DNA of 64,000 nucleotides, taken from Poindextera sp963719975. GTDB lineage: Bacteria > Pseudomonadota > Alphaproteobacteria > Caulobacterales > Caulobacteraceae. The stretch spans positions 372,001-436,000 of the forward strand of contig CAVRED010000009.1 in the NCBI GenBank assembly GCA_963719975.1, in the 5' to 3' direction. Position numbers and translations under genes: made by a program. The notes under the pieces are model-generated. The model ran no database searches and was not told the origin of the DNA. It saw only the letters and a list, made by a program, of their open reading frames with translations. Positions 8,420 to 16,643 of the stretch are shown in pieces (positions within the stretch are counted from its first letter, which is position 1; each line of letters begins with the position of its first letter).

Positions 8420-9073
8420 CTAGTGTGGCGCGTCTGCTGATCCTGGATCGGGCGGCCCGAGCAGGGCCGCGTCGGCCTCGCGCTGGAGCGCCTCTTCCTG
8501 GCCGCGCACGTAGACGATCGCCGCGATGGCGGCGAGCGCGGTGACGATGACGGCCGCCAGGCCGATCGGCCGCGACAGATGCACGAACGCGCGGCCGAAG
8601 AGGTAGGCGCCAAGCCCGAATGTGGTCGTCCACGCGATGGCGCCGAGGGCGTTGAACAAGAGGAAACGCCGCACGGGCATGCGGTTGGCGCCGGCGAGGA
8701 TCCCCTCGAAGGCGCGCAGGAACGCGATGAAGCGGCCGAAGAAGATGATTTTCGCGCCGTGACGCAGGAAGAGATATTCGCCAAGGCGCCTGCGCGCCGG
8801 GGACAGCCCGACATAGCCGCCGAAGCGGGCGAGCAGCGGCGCGCCGGCCCAGCGTCCCAGGAGGTACCCCGCGCTGGTGCCGAGGAAGGCGGCGATGGCG
8901 GCCGTCGAGATGTCGCCCACGATGTTCAGCCGGTGGGTTCGCGCGGCGTAGAGCGCCGTCACGACGAGGATGCCCTCGCCCGGCAACGGAATACCGAGGC
9001 TTTCGGCGAAGATCAGCCCGAAGACGGCGACGTAGCCGTAGCTGGCGGCCAGGGCGGAGAGGTGGTGCAGCAT
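8420..9073 (-). CDS. DedA-family membrane protein
   Basis: The 217-residue inner-membrane protein carries the DedA/SNARE-associated signature: ESLGIPLPGE near residues 24-33, GYLLGRWAG, then FGRFIAFLRAFEGILAG with the conserved F-x-R-x-x-P/A-x-x-R core, and several hydrophobic segments (about 10-30, 50-75, 135-160, 170-195). Known members act in lipid scrambling, membrane potential and polymyxin or pH tolerance. The acidic LPGE and the Arg-containing loop are both present, so it looks functional. It converges on the small basic gene at 8293. Confidence 0.88.
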   Translation of the reverse strand: MLHHLSALAASYGYVAVFGLIFAESLGIPLPGEGILVVTALYAARTHRLNIVGDISTAAIAAFLGTSAGYLLGRWAGAPLLARFGGYVGLSPARRRLGEYLFLRHGAKIIFFGRFIAFLRAFEGILAGANRMPVRRFLLFNALGAIAWTTTFGLGAYLFGRAFVHLSRPIGLAAVIVTALAAIAAIVYVRGQEEALQREADAALLGPPDPGSADAPH

Positions 9074-9178
9074 CGAACGCGAGCATACCGAACTTCGCCA
9101 GCCGGTGCGTTAGCGCTCGGGCAAAAGAACGCTTGAAACTGCGGTCGGCTGGCCGAGACTGCTCTGGTCGGGGGCCCC

Positions 9179-10022
9179 ATGGTGCGCACGGTCTTGCTTG
9201 TCGCGTGTCTGGCTGCGCTGGCGCGAGCCGCCGCCGCCGCGGAACTTACCGATCCCGTGCCGGACCACCCGAGCGTGACGATGTTCGACCTCGCCAAACT
9301 GGTCGTTCCCGACCTGGTGAGCACGCCGGACGGGGCGTCCGGACACAAGGCGGTCGCCTTCCGGCATATCGAAGGCAAGGACATGCTGGCCCCGCCGGAG
9401 GACCCGATCGTGCTGGGCGTTCCCCCCATCGACACGGCGGTCGTGCCCGGCCAGCCAGATCGGGTGCGTCGCCTTGATCGATCTCGGCGGTTCGGACGGC
9501 AACGTCGAGGAGGCGGCGGTGCTGGCGCTCGTCGCGTTCGATCCGGGTCCGAAGCTGCTGGACGTGGTCGGGGTCGGCAACGACCGTTGGACAGCGATGG
9601 AGACCGACCACATGCCCCTGCTCGCCGCCGGATCGCCGCTGATCGTCGTCGAGAGCGACCACTGGAACTCGAACGAGACTTACAACGAGGCGGAGATGAT
9701 CTTCATCCGAGGTGATCGCTTCGAACTCATCGACAGCATCTTCACGTTCGACGAATCCTTCTGCGCCTACAGCCGGGTGGAAGAGCCGACCTATCGCGCG
9801 ATCGCGGGTCCCGGCGCCTACCGCGCGGTCGAGGTCAGCGTCAAAGAAACCGTCAAGCGAACCGGAGAGGACGGCTGCAGCGACGAGAAGCCGCCGCCGG
9901 CCGGCGTGCATGTCTATTCCGGCGTCTACCGCTGGGACCCGGCGAAGGGGCGCTACGTCGGGCGCTCCAAGGCGCTCGACAAGCTGGCGACGTTGAACCA
10001 GGCCCGGGTGAACGGGGAGTAG
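9179..10022 (+). CDS. Secreted protein of unknown function; one frameshift
   Basis: About 280 residues. The N terminus MVRTVLLVACLAALARAAAAA is a Sec signal peptide. The first frame runs to GVPPIDTAVVPG. A single extra base between about 9440 and 9458 moves the continuation to QIGCVALIDLGGSDG and on to the stop at 10022. The total length is one base over a multiple of three, consistent with one insertion. The mature part is acidic, has the segment ESDHWNSNETYNEAEM and ends in a region (GVYRWDPAKGRYV) of the sort seen in periplasmic beta-propeller-like or lipid-exposed proteins, but I recognise no family. Convergent with the GST gene, 4 bases apart. Confidence 0.6.
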
Positions 10023-10026
10023 GCGT

Positions 10027-10626
10027 TCAGGCGTAGCGCGCGCGGACGCCAAGGGCCGCGGGGCGGCCATAGCAGCGCTCGAGCCAGGCGCGGACCTGAG
10101 CGACAGGGTTCCAGATCGAGCTTCCCGCACGCGAGGGCGAGAGCACGCCGGCGACGTTGAGGTCGGCGACGGAGAAGCCTCGCCAAGCAGGAAGGGGCGA
10201 TCGGCCAGCATCGCGATCGAGCAGGCCGAGCGCCCGCTCCACCTCCTGGCGCATCGACGCGGCAGCGGCGGCGCGCAGGTCGGCGAGCCTGGCGTCCTGC
10301 ATGACCCAAGGCTCGAGCTGTCCCTGCGCCCAGAGGCTCCAGCGCCAGGCGTCGGCCTCGCCCTCCAGGCTCTCGGGATAGAGCGAGCCAGGCGCGTGGC
10401 GCTTGGTCAGGTAGAGGTTGATCGCCATCAACTCGGCGAGCGCGAAGCCGTCGTCGACGATGGCGGGGATGGTCCCGTTGGGGCTGATCGCCAGGAACGC
10501 GGGCGACTTGAGCCAGGGGTCGTCCACCGTGAGCGGGACGTGCTGGTAGTCGAGGCCGAGCTCGGCGGCAGTCCAGAGCACCCGCATCGTGCGCGAGCGC
10601 TGGGTTCCATAGATGGTGAGCGCCAT
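10027..10626 (-). CDS. Glutathione S-transferase family protein
   Basis: The 199-residue protein has an N-terminal thioredoxin-like domain (MALTIYGTQRSRTMRV, then NGTIPAIVDDG and the Glu-containing ALAELMAINLYL) and an all-alpha C-terminal domain (about 85-199) with the conserved FSVADLNVAG. Within the C-terminal domain, about 14 residues around 10178-10218 read better in the neighbouring frame (LADRPFLLGEA), which fits the GST consensus. A pair of cancelling indels is therefore likely there. The catalytic residue is probably the Ser/Thr of the TQRSRT loop. Substrate unknown. It is downstream of the crotonase gene on the same strand with a 31-base gap, so co-transcription is likely. Confidence 0.8.
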   Translation of the reverse strand: MALTIYGTQRSRTMRVLWTAAELGLDYQHVPLTVDDPWLKSPAFLAISPNGTIPAIVDDGFALAELMAINLYLTKRHAPGSLYPESLEGEADAWRWSLWAQGQLEPWVMQDARLADLRAAAAASMRQEVERALGLLDRDAGRSPLPAWRGFSVADLNVAGVLSPSRAGSSIWNPVAQVRAWLERCYGRPAALGVRARYA

Positions 10627-10657
10627 GGAGGGCCGTACCGCCGCCGTGCGAGTCGGG

Positions 10658-11437
10658 TCAAATCGACCGTGTGTCGAACGCGCCGTGCCGCCCCACGCCG
10701 CCGGCGAACCGGCCCGCGCCCTCGCGCGTCTCGCCGGCCTGCACGACCGCGAACCCGCGCCGATACTCGTTCCTGAGCGCGTCCTCGAGGCCCATGCCCC
10801 ACTGCTCGTAGGCCGACATCCGGTCGGCGCGCATGGCGAGCGGCGGGAAGGCGGCGATCTCTTGGGCAAGCAGCTTGGAGACAGCCAAGGCCTCGCCCGG
10901 CTCGACCATGCGGTTGGCGAGGCCGATGGCGAGCGCCTCCTCGCCGGAGACGCCGCGGCCGGTGAGGATCATGTCGAGCGCCCGGCTCATGCCGATCAGC
11001 CGTGGCAGCCGGATCGTGCCGCCGTCGACGAGCGGAACGCCGAAGCGCCGGCAATAGACGCCGAAGGTCGCATCGCGCGCCGCCACCCGCAGGTCGCACC
11101 AGAGCGCGAGCTCCAGCCCGCCGGCGACGGCGTGGCCCTCGACCGCGGCGATGACCGGCTTGGTGAGCAGCATGCGCGTGCAGCCGAGCGGCCCGTCGCC
11201 CTCCTCCACCACCCGGTTGCCGCCGCCGGCGGCGATGGCTTTCAGGTCCGCGCCCGCGCAGAAGGCGCCGCGCGCGCCGGTCAGGACCGCGACGTGCAGG
11301 GCCTCGTCGGCGTCGAAGCGGCGGAAGGCGGCGGCGAGCGCATCGGCGGTCGCCCGATCGACGGCGTTTCGCGCCTCCGGCCGGTTGATGGTGACGACCG
11401 CAATGACGCCGTCCTGCTCAAACTCGACCAGCGCCAT
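10658..11437 (-). CDS. Enoyl-CoA hydratase/isomerase (crotonase) family protein
   Basis: The 259-residue crotonase has the oxyanion-hole segments RGAFCAGADLKA (about 56-67) and GHAVAGGLELAL (101-112). The first catalytic Glu is kept (Glu109), but the position of the second one, normally in PExxxG before the GGT motif, reads YCRRFGVPLVDGGT, with Cys129 at the Glu site. It is therefore probably not a standard hydratase. The start at 11437 is preceded by GGGAGGGTCA; an upstream frame extension to 11473 is ignored. Adjacent acyl-CoA dehydrogenases suggest a shared fatty-acid or isoprenoid-type degradation role. Confidence 0.82.
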   Translation of the reverse strand: MALVEFEQDGVIAVVTINRPEARNAVDRATADALAAAFRRFDADEALHVAVLTGARGAFCAGADLKAIAAGGGNRVVEEGDGPLGCTRMLLTKPVIAAVEGHAVAGGLELALWCDLRVAARDATFGVYCRRFGVPLVDGGTIRLPRLIGMSRALDMILTGRGVSGEEALAIGLANRMVEPGEALAVSKLLAQEIAAFPPLAMRADRMSAYEQWGMGLEDALRNEYRRGFAVVQAGETREGAGRFAGGVGRHGAFDTRSI

Positions 11438-11500
11438 GATTGACCCTCCCAGGGTGACACCATCTAGATGCACCTGGAGCCGCCGCCAATCGAGCCCCTA

Positions 11501-11579
11501 GATCCTCCACCGTAGGGGGAGGGGGACCGCGCGTAGCGCGGTGGAGGGGGACCGCGCGTAGCGCGGTGGAGGGGGAGCG
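11501..11579. repeat. Intergenic repeat, family B, with internal 25-bp tandem duplication
   Basis: The element begins GATCCTCCACCGTAGGGGGAG. It contains two exact 25-bp units at 11519-11543 and 11544-11568, each running GAGGGGGACC, GCGCGTAGCGCG, GTG, so each holds the hairpin CCGCGC-GTA-GCGCGG. Its ends match, in inverse orientation, the element at 11646-11698. A short relative (CCTCCACCGTAGGCGGAGG) lies at 30149-30168. Confidence 0.75.
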
Positions 11580-11645
11580 ATGCCGGCCGCGCCCGTTTCA
11601 GGAATGACCTAGGTTGAGCTTGCAGGCCGGCCGCGCGAGCGGCGG

Positions 11646-11698
11646 GCCCCCTCCACCACCCTGCGGGTGGTCCCCCTCCCCCAGCGGGGGAGGATCTT
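11646..11698. repeat. Intergenic repeat, family B, inverted copy
   Basis: It reads CCCCCTCCACCACCCTGCGG, GTGGTCCCCCTCC, CCCAGCGGGGGAGGATC and is the inverted partner of 11501-11579. Together the two could form a long stem-loop in the 270-base gap between the crotonase and acyl-CoA dehydrogenase genes. No gene is supported in that gap. Confidence 0.7.
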
Positions 11699-11708
11699 GG
11701 CGTCGCCC

Positions 11709-12949
11709 TCAGCGCCCGCGCGGCATGTCCTTGAAGGGGACGTCCTTGTCGACGCGGATCTCGCCGGGCAGGCCCAGCACTCGCTCGGCGATGATGTTCT
11801 TCAGGATCTCGTCGGTGCCGCCGGCGATACGCATGCCGGGCGCCGAGAGCAGCGCGCTCTGGAAGGCGGCGCGCAGCGGGGCGACGGCTGAATCGTCGAT
11901 GATCCCGAACTGGTCCTCGAGTTCGACGGCGGAGTTGGCCAGGTCCTGCAGCTGGCCGGCGGCGATGATCTTGCCGATCGAGCTCTCCGGACCGGGCGTC
12001 TGGCCGCGGGAGAGCGCGGTCATGGTGCGGTAGCGGGTGTACTTCAGGCCCTCGGACTGGACGTACCAGTCGGCCAGCTTCTCGCGGAACGCCTGGTCGG
12101 AGAGCGCCGCGCCCTTGTCGGTCTGCAGCTCGCGCGCCAGCGACATGATCACGGCGTAGTCGAGGCCGCCGCCGCCGCCGACGGCGAGCCGCTCGTTCAT
12201 CAGCGTCACCAGCGAGACCCGCCAGCCGTCGTCGACGGCGCCAAGCCGCTGGCTGTCCTTCACCCTGCACGTCGGTGAAGTAGACCTCGTTGAAGTTCCG
12301 CCCGCCCGACATCTGGTGGATCGGCTTGGCCTCGACGCCCGGCGACTTCATGTCGAGCCAGAACATCGTCAGCCCCTTGTGCTTGGGCGCATCGGGATTG
12401 GTGCGGACGATGATGATTCCGTAGTCGGCGTAGTGGGCGCCCGAGGTCCAGACCTTCTGCCCGTTGATCACCCAGTCGTCGCCGTCGCGCACGGCGCGCG
12501 TGCTGCGCCGCGGCCACGTCGGAGCCGCCGCCAGGCTCGGAGAACAGCTGGCACCAGATCTCCTCGCCGCGCAGCGCCGGACCGACGAAGCGCGCCTTGG
12601 TCGGCTCGTCGGCGAAGGCCATCACGGTCGGCACGCACATGCCAAGGCCGATCTGGAAGTAGCCGCCGCCGACGCCGAACCTGGCTTCTTCCTGGCCGAA
12701 GATGACCGACTCGATCGGCGTTCCGCCGCCGCCGCCCCACTCCTTCGGCCAGGTGATCTGGGCGTAGCCGGCCTCGGCCTTCTTCGCCTGCCAGGCCTTG
12801 GCGCGCTTCATGTCCTCCCAGTCGACCCCGCCGTCGGACTCCTCGCCGACGCTGTCGGCGCCGCGGGCGTATTTCGGCGCGTTGGTTTCGAGCCAGGCCT
12901 TGGCCTTGGCGCGGTAGGCGGCTTCTTGCGGGCTGTCGGTGAAATCCAT
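11709..12949 (-). CDS. Acyl-CoA dehydrogenase, likely catalytic subunit; two frameshifts
   Basis: About 412 residues across three frames. The N-terminal part starts MDFTDSPQEAAYRAKAKAWL and runs to LFSEPGGGSDVAA. A break near 12490-12505 leads to DGDDWVINGQKVWTSGAHYA (the FAD/substrate beta domain). A second break near 12258 leads to RLGAVDDGWRVSLVTLMNERLAVGG and the C-terminal helices ending GGTDEILKNIIAERVLGLPGE. The usual C-terminal Glu of EGT is absent, but Glu in LMNERLA matches the catalytic position used by isovaleryl- and long-chain-type enzymes. It is 12 bases downstream of a second acyl-CoA dehydrogenase. Pairs like this form alpha2beta2 enzymes in steroid or branched side-chain oxidation in other bacteria; that role is inference. 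Confidence 0.85.
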
Positions 12950-12961
12950 CGTCCCTATCCC

Positions 12962-14077
12962 TTAAGCGGCGTTGCGGCGTTCGAGCTGGCGCACGAGCCG
13001 CTCCTTCCAGACCTTGGGCGCGCCGGCGACCAGGGCGAGCTGGCGCGAGCGGCGGTAGTAGAGGTGGCAGTCGACCTCCCAGGTGAACCCCATCCCGCCA
13101 TGGGTCTGGATGTTCTCCTTGGAGGCGAACCAGAACGCCTCGGACGCCGCCACGCGAGCGGCCGCCGCGGCCACCGGAAGCTCCGGCGCGCCGACGTTCA
13201 GCGCCCAGGCGCCGTAGTAGGCGTTGGAGCGGGCCAGCTCGTTCTTCACGTAGACGTCGGCGAGCTTGTGCTTGATCGCCTGGTAGCCGCCGATCGGCCG
13301 CCCGAAGGCGTAGCGCTCGAGCGCATAGGCCTTGGCCATGTCGAGGCAGCGGTCGGCGCCGCCCAGCTGCTCGAACGCCAGCAGCACGGCCGCGCGGTCC
13401 ATGACCCCCTCGGCAAGGGCCGCGCCCTCGCCCGCCGGCCCGAGCCGCTCGGCCGCAGCGCCGGCGAAGGTGAGCTTGGCGACGCCGCGGGTGGGATCCA
13501 GCGTCGCCAGCGTCTCGCGCGTCACGCCCGCGCCGGTCAGGTCGACCAGGTAGAGCCCGGAGCGGCCGCCCTCCTTGGCCAGCACCACCGCCACATCGGC
13601 GATGTCGCCGTCGGTGACGGGCACCTTGACGCCGGTGAGCTTGCCGCCATCGACCGCCGCCTTGATGTTGCCCTCCGAGTAGGCCCCCGGCCCCTCGGAG
13701 GTGGCGAAAGCGCCGATGAGCTCGCCGGCGGCGATCTTGGGCAGGTGGTTGGCCTGCTGCTCCTCGGAGCCCGCCAGCATCAGGGCTTCGGCGAGGAAGT
13801 AGACGGTGGACGCGAAGGGAACCGGCGCGCAGGCGCGGCCGAGCTCCTCGGCGATGGCGCAAAGCTCGATCCGGCCAAGCCCGAGGCCGTTGAAACGCTC
13901 CGGGATGGCGGCGCCCAGCCAGCCCTGTTCGGCGATCTTGCGCCAGAGGCCCTCGTCGTAGCTGCGCTTGGGATCGTCGAGCACGCCGCGGACGAGCTTC
14001 ACCGGGCACTCGGCGTCGAGGAACTTGCGCGCCTCGGTCTTCAGGAACTTCTGATCGTCGGAATAGTCGAAGTTCAT
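12962..14077 (-). CDS. Acyl-CoA dehydrogenase, likely non-catalytic partner subunit
   Basis: The uninterrupted 371-residue protein (MNFDYSDDQKFLKTEARKFL) has the overall acyl-CoA dehydrogenase fold. Visible are FATSEGPGAYSE in the flavin-binding region, the RYAFGRPIGGYQAIKH helix and the C-terminal QTHGGMGFTWE motif. Neither usual catalytic Glu position is convincing: the helix corresponding to LxxER reads VMDRAAVL and the EGT loop is missing. This fits a flavin-holding structural subunit in a heteromer with the downstream gene. First gene of a probable operon with the second dehydrogenase, the crotonase and the GST. Confidence 0.85.
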   Translation of the reverse strand: MNFDYSDDQKFLKTEARKFLDAECPVKLVRGVLDDPKRSYDEGLWRKIAEQGWLGAAIPERFNGLGLGRIELCAIAEELGRACAPVPFASTVYFLAEALMLAGSEEQQANHLPKIAAGELIGAFATSEGPGAYSEGNIKAAVDGGKLTGVKVPVTDGDIADVAVVLAKEGGRSGLYLVDLTGAGVTRETLATLDPTRGVAKLTFAGAAAERLGPAGEGAALAEGVMDRAAVLLAFEQLGGADRCLDMAKAYALERYAFGRPIGGYQAIKHKLADVYVKNELARSNAYYGAWALNVGAPELPVAAAAARVAASEAFWFASKENIQTHGGMGFTWEVDCHLYYRRSRQLALVAGAPKVWKERLVRQLERRNAA

Positions 14078-14205
14078 GGCTTCCGGCCTTGTTTTCTCGA
14101 TGCCCGGCCACCCTAGCGGCCTTTGCCGCGCCTCCGGAAGATTGACCTCGCGTCAACGATTTTCGGCGCATATGCGGCGGTTGTCTCCCACTTTCGCGGG
14201 CGCCC

Positions 14206-14787
14206 ATGGCCAAGGCACAATTCCACCGCAACCAGAAAGTCTGGGTCGAAACGGTCGGCACCTGGGCGGTGATCGAGAAGATCGTGCCCGTCTGGGCGCG
14301 GGGTTTCGACGAACCCGTTCGCATCGCCTACGACGTGGGCCTGGGCCGCGAGTTCCTCGCCCAGGACCTCAAGGCTGAAGAGCGCATCGACGGCGACGAC
14401 GCGGAGGCCGGCGGCGCCTGGCGGCTCATGCGGGCGCGCAACAAGTGGCAACAGCCCGAGGACTGCGGCCACCACCCCTACCCGGGGACCTTCCCGGTGG
14501 TGGTGACGGATTCCGCCGACTGGGGCGGCTGGCGCGTGCCGGGCGCCGAGTACGACCGCGACCCGCGCAAGATCGAGCAGCAGGCGCGCCTGATCGAGGC
14601 CGCCCCCAGGCTGCTGGCGCTCGCCCGCGACCTCGCCGCCCTCGTCGCCGAGGAGCCGGAGGACGCCCCGGCGCCGATGCTGGACCTCGCCCAGCGCGCG
14701 GCGGCCATCGACCGCGGCCTCTCGGAGATGCCGACCGCGCCGGACGCCGAGTTGGCGGACGATGGGTCCGCGCAGGCGGCGGAGTAG
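14206..14787 (+). CDS. Conserved hypothetical protein, 193 residues
   Basis: It begins MAKAQFHRNQKVWVETVGTW, is soluble and has no signal peptide. The N-terminal 70 residues look like a small beta-barrel-type domain (valine- and aromatic-rich). The central part contains NKWQQPEDCGHHPYPGTFPV, and the C-terminal third is helical and Ala/Leu/Asp-rich (LLALARDLAALVAEEPED). I recall similar proteins annotated only as hypothetical in Caulobacter relatives. It diverges from the acyl-CoA dehydrogenase operon with a 128-base gap that should hold both promoters. Confidence 0.7.
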   Translation: MAKAQFHRNQKVWVETVGTWAVIEKIVPVWARGFDEPVRIAYDVGLGREFLAQDLKAEERIDGDDAEAGGAWRLMRARNKWQQPEDCGHHPYPGTFPVVVTDSADWGGWRVPGAEYDRDPRKIEQQARLIEAAPRLLALARDLAALVAEEPEDAPAPMLDLAQRAAAIDRGLSEMPTAPDAELADDGSAQAAE

Positions 14788-14822
14788 CCCGCGCCCGCTA
14801 GCGTGCGAAGCGTCTGCCCGGC

Positions 14823-16499
14823 CTAGTCCTCGGGATAGATGACCGGCAGGCGAATGGCGCTCGGGTGAGCGGCGTCGAAATAGATCACGTTCCGGGCGAC
14901 GCGCGTCGCCACGTCGCGCCCGGGCAACTCGCCGGTGTTCGGATTGACGTCGAACCGGGGTGAATTCGAGCTCGCGACATGCACAGCGATCCGGTGGCCC
15001 GCCTCAAAGGTGAGCGCGGTGTCCCAGAGGTCGAGCGTCAGCTTCTCCGGCGCGCCCGGGGTCATCATCGCGACGTCGTCGCGGTGACGGCCGTGGCGAT
15101 AACGCGTGCGCAGCGCGCTATCGAGCACGATAGCCTCGTAGCCGTCCGGGTAGACGTCGACGAGCTTGACCATGAAGTCCGTGTCCGGACCATCGGTCGA
15201 AGCCCAGAGCTCCATGCTCACCGGCCCGGCGATGGCGACGTCGCGATCAAGCACCGCCGTCTGGAAGCGGAGATAGTCCGGCCGCTCGCCGATCGCCCGC
15301 TGGTCCATCGGCCCCTTCTCGAAGGTCAGGTTCGAACCGCCTTGCGTCGGGACCGGGCTCTTGGGATCGAAGTCGTAGGCGCGGGAGGCCGACGCCTCGG
15401 TCGGCGCCTTGCGCGACAAGCCCCCGTCCTCATGCAGGAAGTAGCCGACGGTCTGCGGCGCCGGCGGCCAGTTGGCGAACCGCATCCAGCGGTTCTTCGC
15501 CGAGAGCTCGCCCTTGCGAGCCGAGGCCATCATGTAGATCCGCACCGGCGGCTCATCCATGATCCCGTTGTCGACGCCCTTCAGCCAATAGTCGAACCAG
15601 CGGATCTCGTCGGTCGCGCCGCGCAACAGCTCCGAACCGTTCGGGTAGGCGAGATCGCCCGCCATGTCTCCATGGCCGAAGGGACCCATCTCCAGCTTTT
15701 GGTTACCGCGCGCGCCGCTGCTTCCGTGGTTCTGCAGGTGCTGGAAGTTGCGCACGTTGCCGACGCTGAACAGGTCGTACCAGCCGCCGTAGTTGTAGAT
15801 CGGGATGTGGATGAAGCGCGCGTTGTGCAGGACGTCGCCGGTGACCGAAAGGGCGGTGGCGACGTAGGACGCGGCGCTCGAGCGGATGCGCTCTTCGGCG
15901 ACGCCCTGGCCGCGGTTCCAGTCGCCCATGTCCCGCTGTTTGAAGGCGCCGCCGATGAAGGCGGTGTCGTTTCCGGCCACGATGACGAATGCGGCGACCA
16001 GATGCGGCGGGTTGGCGATCGCCGCCATGTTGGTCGTGATCCCCATGGCCGAGGCGCCCGTGACGCCGATCCGGCCGTTGCTCCAGCTTTGCCGGGCCAT
16101 CCACTCGACGGTGTCGTAGCCGTCGTTGCGGTCGTCGGTGAAGCCGCCGTAGTGGCCCTCCGAGCGCCCTTTCCCACGCGTGTCCTGGACGAGGTAGGCG
16201 TAACCGGCCTTGGTGTATTTGCGGGCGGCGCGCGGATCGGAGAACAGCTCCATCGTGTCCTTGCCGTAGGGCGTGCGGGTGACGATGCAGGGGAAGGGCC
16301 CCTCGCCTTCCGGCAGGTAGAGGTTGCCGGCGAGCTTGATCCTGTCGCGCATGGGCGCGAGGACTTCGCGCGCCCCCGGGGCGATCGTCTCCACGCGCAG
16401 CCCCCGCACCTCCGGCGCCGGCTGGGCCTGAGCAGGCTGGCCAGAGCCTTCCGCGGCCGTGATGGCTTCGGCCGGCGCGTCTGACGATTGCTCGCTCAT
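14823..16499 (-). CDS. CocE/NonD family hydrolase (X-Pro dipeptidyl-peptidase type)
   Basis: 558 residues. The alpha/beta-hydrolase domain carries Ser150 in GVTGASAMG (nucleophile), Asp242 in GGWYDLF and His276 in GPFGHGD, the complete triad. QDTRGKGRSEG (about 105-115) is a family hallmark. The C-terminal jelly-roll domain (about 340-558) contains GPVSMELWAST and GHRIAVHVASSNSPRFDVN. The nucleophile elbow is GASAMG, less usual than GxSYxG. The frame stays open to 18275, but a good GGGAGAG ribosome site and the sense of the following sequence fix the start at 16499. The N-terminal 30 residues are Ala/Pro/Gln-rich with no signal peptide. Likely an esterase or peptidase for acylated or proline-containing substrates. 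Confidence 0.88.
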   Translation of the reverse strand: MSEQSSDAPAEAITAAEGSGQPAQAQPAPEVRGLRVETIAPGAREVLAPMRDRIKLAGNLYLPEGEGPFPCIVTRTPYGKDTMELFSDPRAARKYTKAGYAYLVQDTRGKGRSEGHYGGFTDDRNDGYDTVEWMARQSWSNGRIGVTGASAMGITTNMAAIANPPHLVAAFVIVAGNDTAFIGGAFKQRDMGDWNRGQGVAEERIRSSAASYVATALSVTGDVLHNARFIHIPIYNYGGWYDLFSVGNVRNFQHLQNHGSSGARGNQKLEMGPFGHGDMAGDLAYPNGSELLRGATDEIRWFDYWLKGVDNGIMDEPPVRIYMMASARKGELSAKNRWMRFANWPPAPQTVGYFLHEDGGLSRKAPTEASASRAYDFDPKSPVPTQGGSNLTFEKGPMDQRAIGERPDYLRFQTAVLDRDVAIAGPVSMELWASTDGPDTDFMVKLVDVYPDGYEAIVLDSALRTRYRHGRHRDDVAMMTPGAPEKLTLDLWDTALTFEAGHRIAVHVASSNSPRFDVNPNTGELPGRDVATRVARNVIYFDAAHPSAIRLPVIYPED

Positions 16500-16643
16500 C
16501 GTTTCTCTCCCGTTGGCGCGACGAGGCGCGGGCGCCCAGTAAGCCATCAAGGCGCGGCTTCGGGAAGTCGCGCAGGGCGGATCGGGTCTCGTCGCAAGCA
16601 GCGCTGCGGCGTAGCGTTTCTCGCCGATGGAGCAGGGAGCGAC

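Noticed and set aside
12464..14116. 550-codon open frame opposite the acyl-CoA dehydrogenases
   Set aside because: Antisense of two recognisable enzymes; composition typical of high-GC shadow frames.
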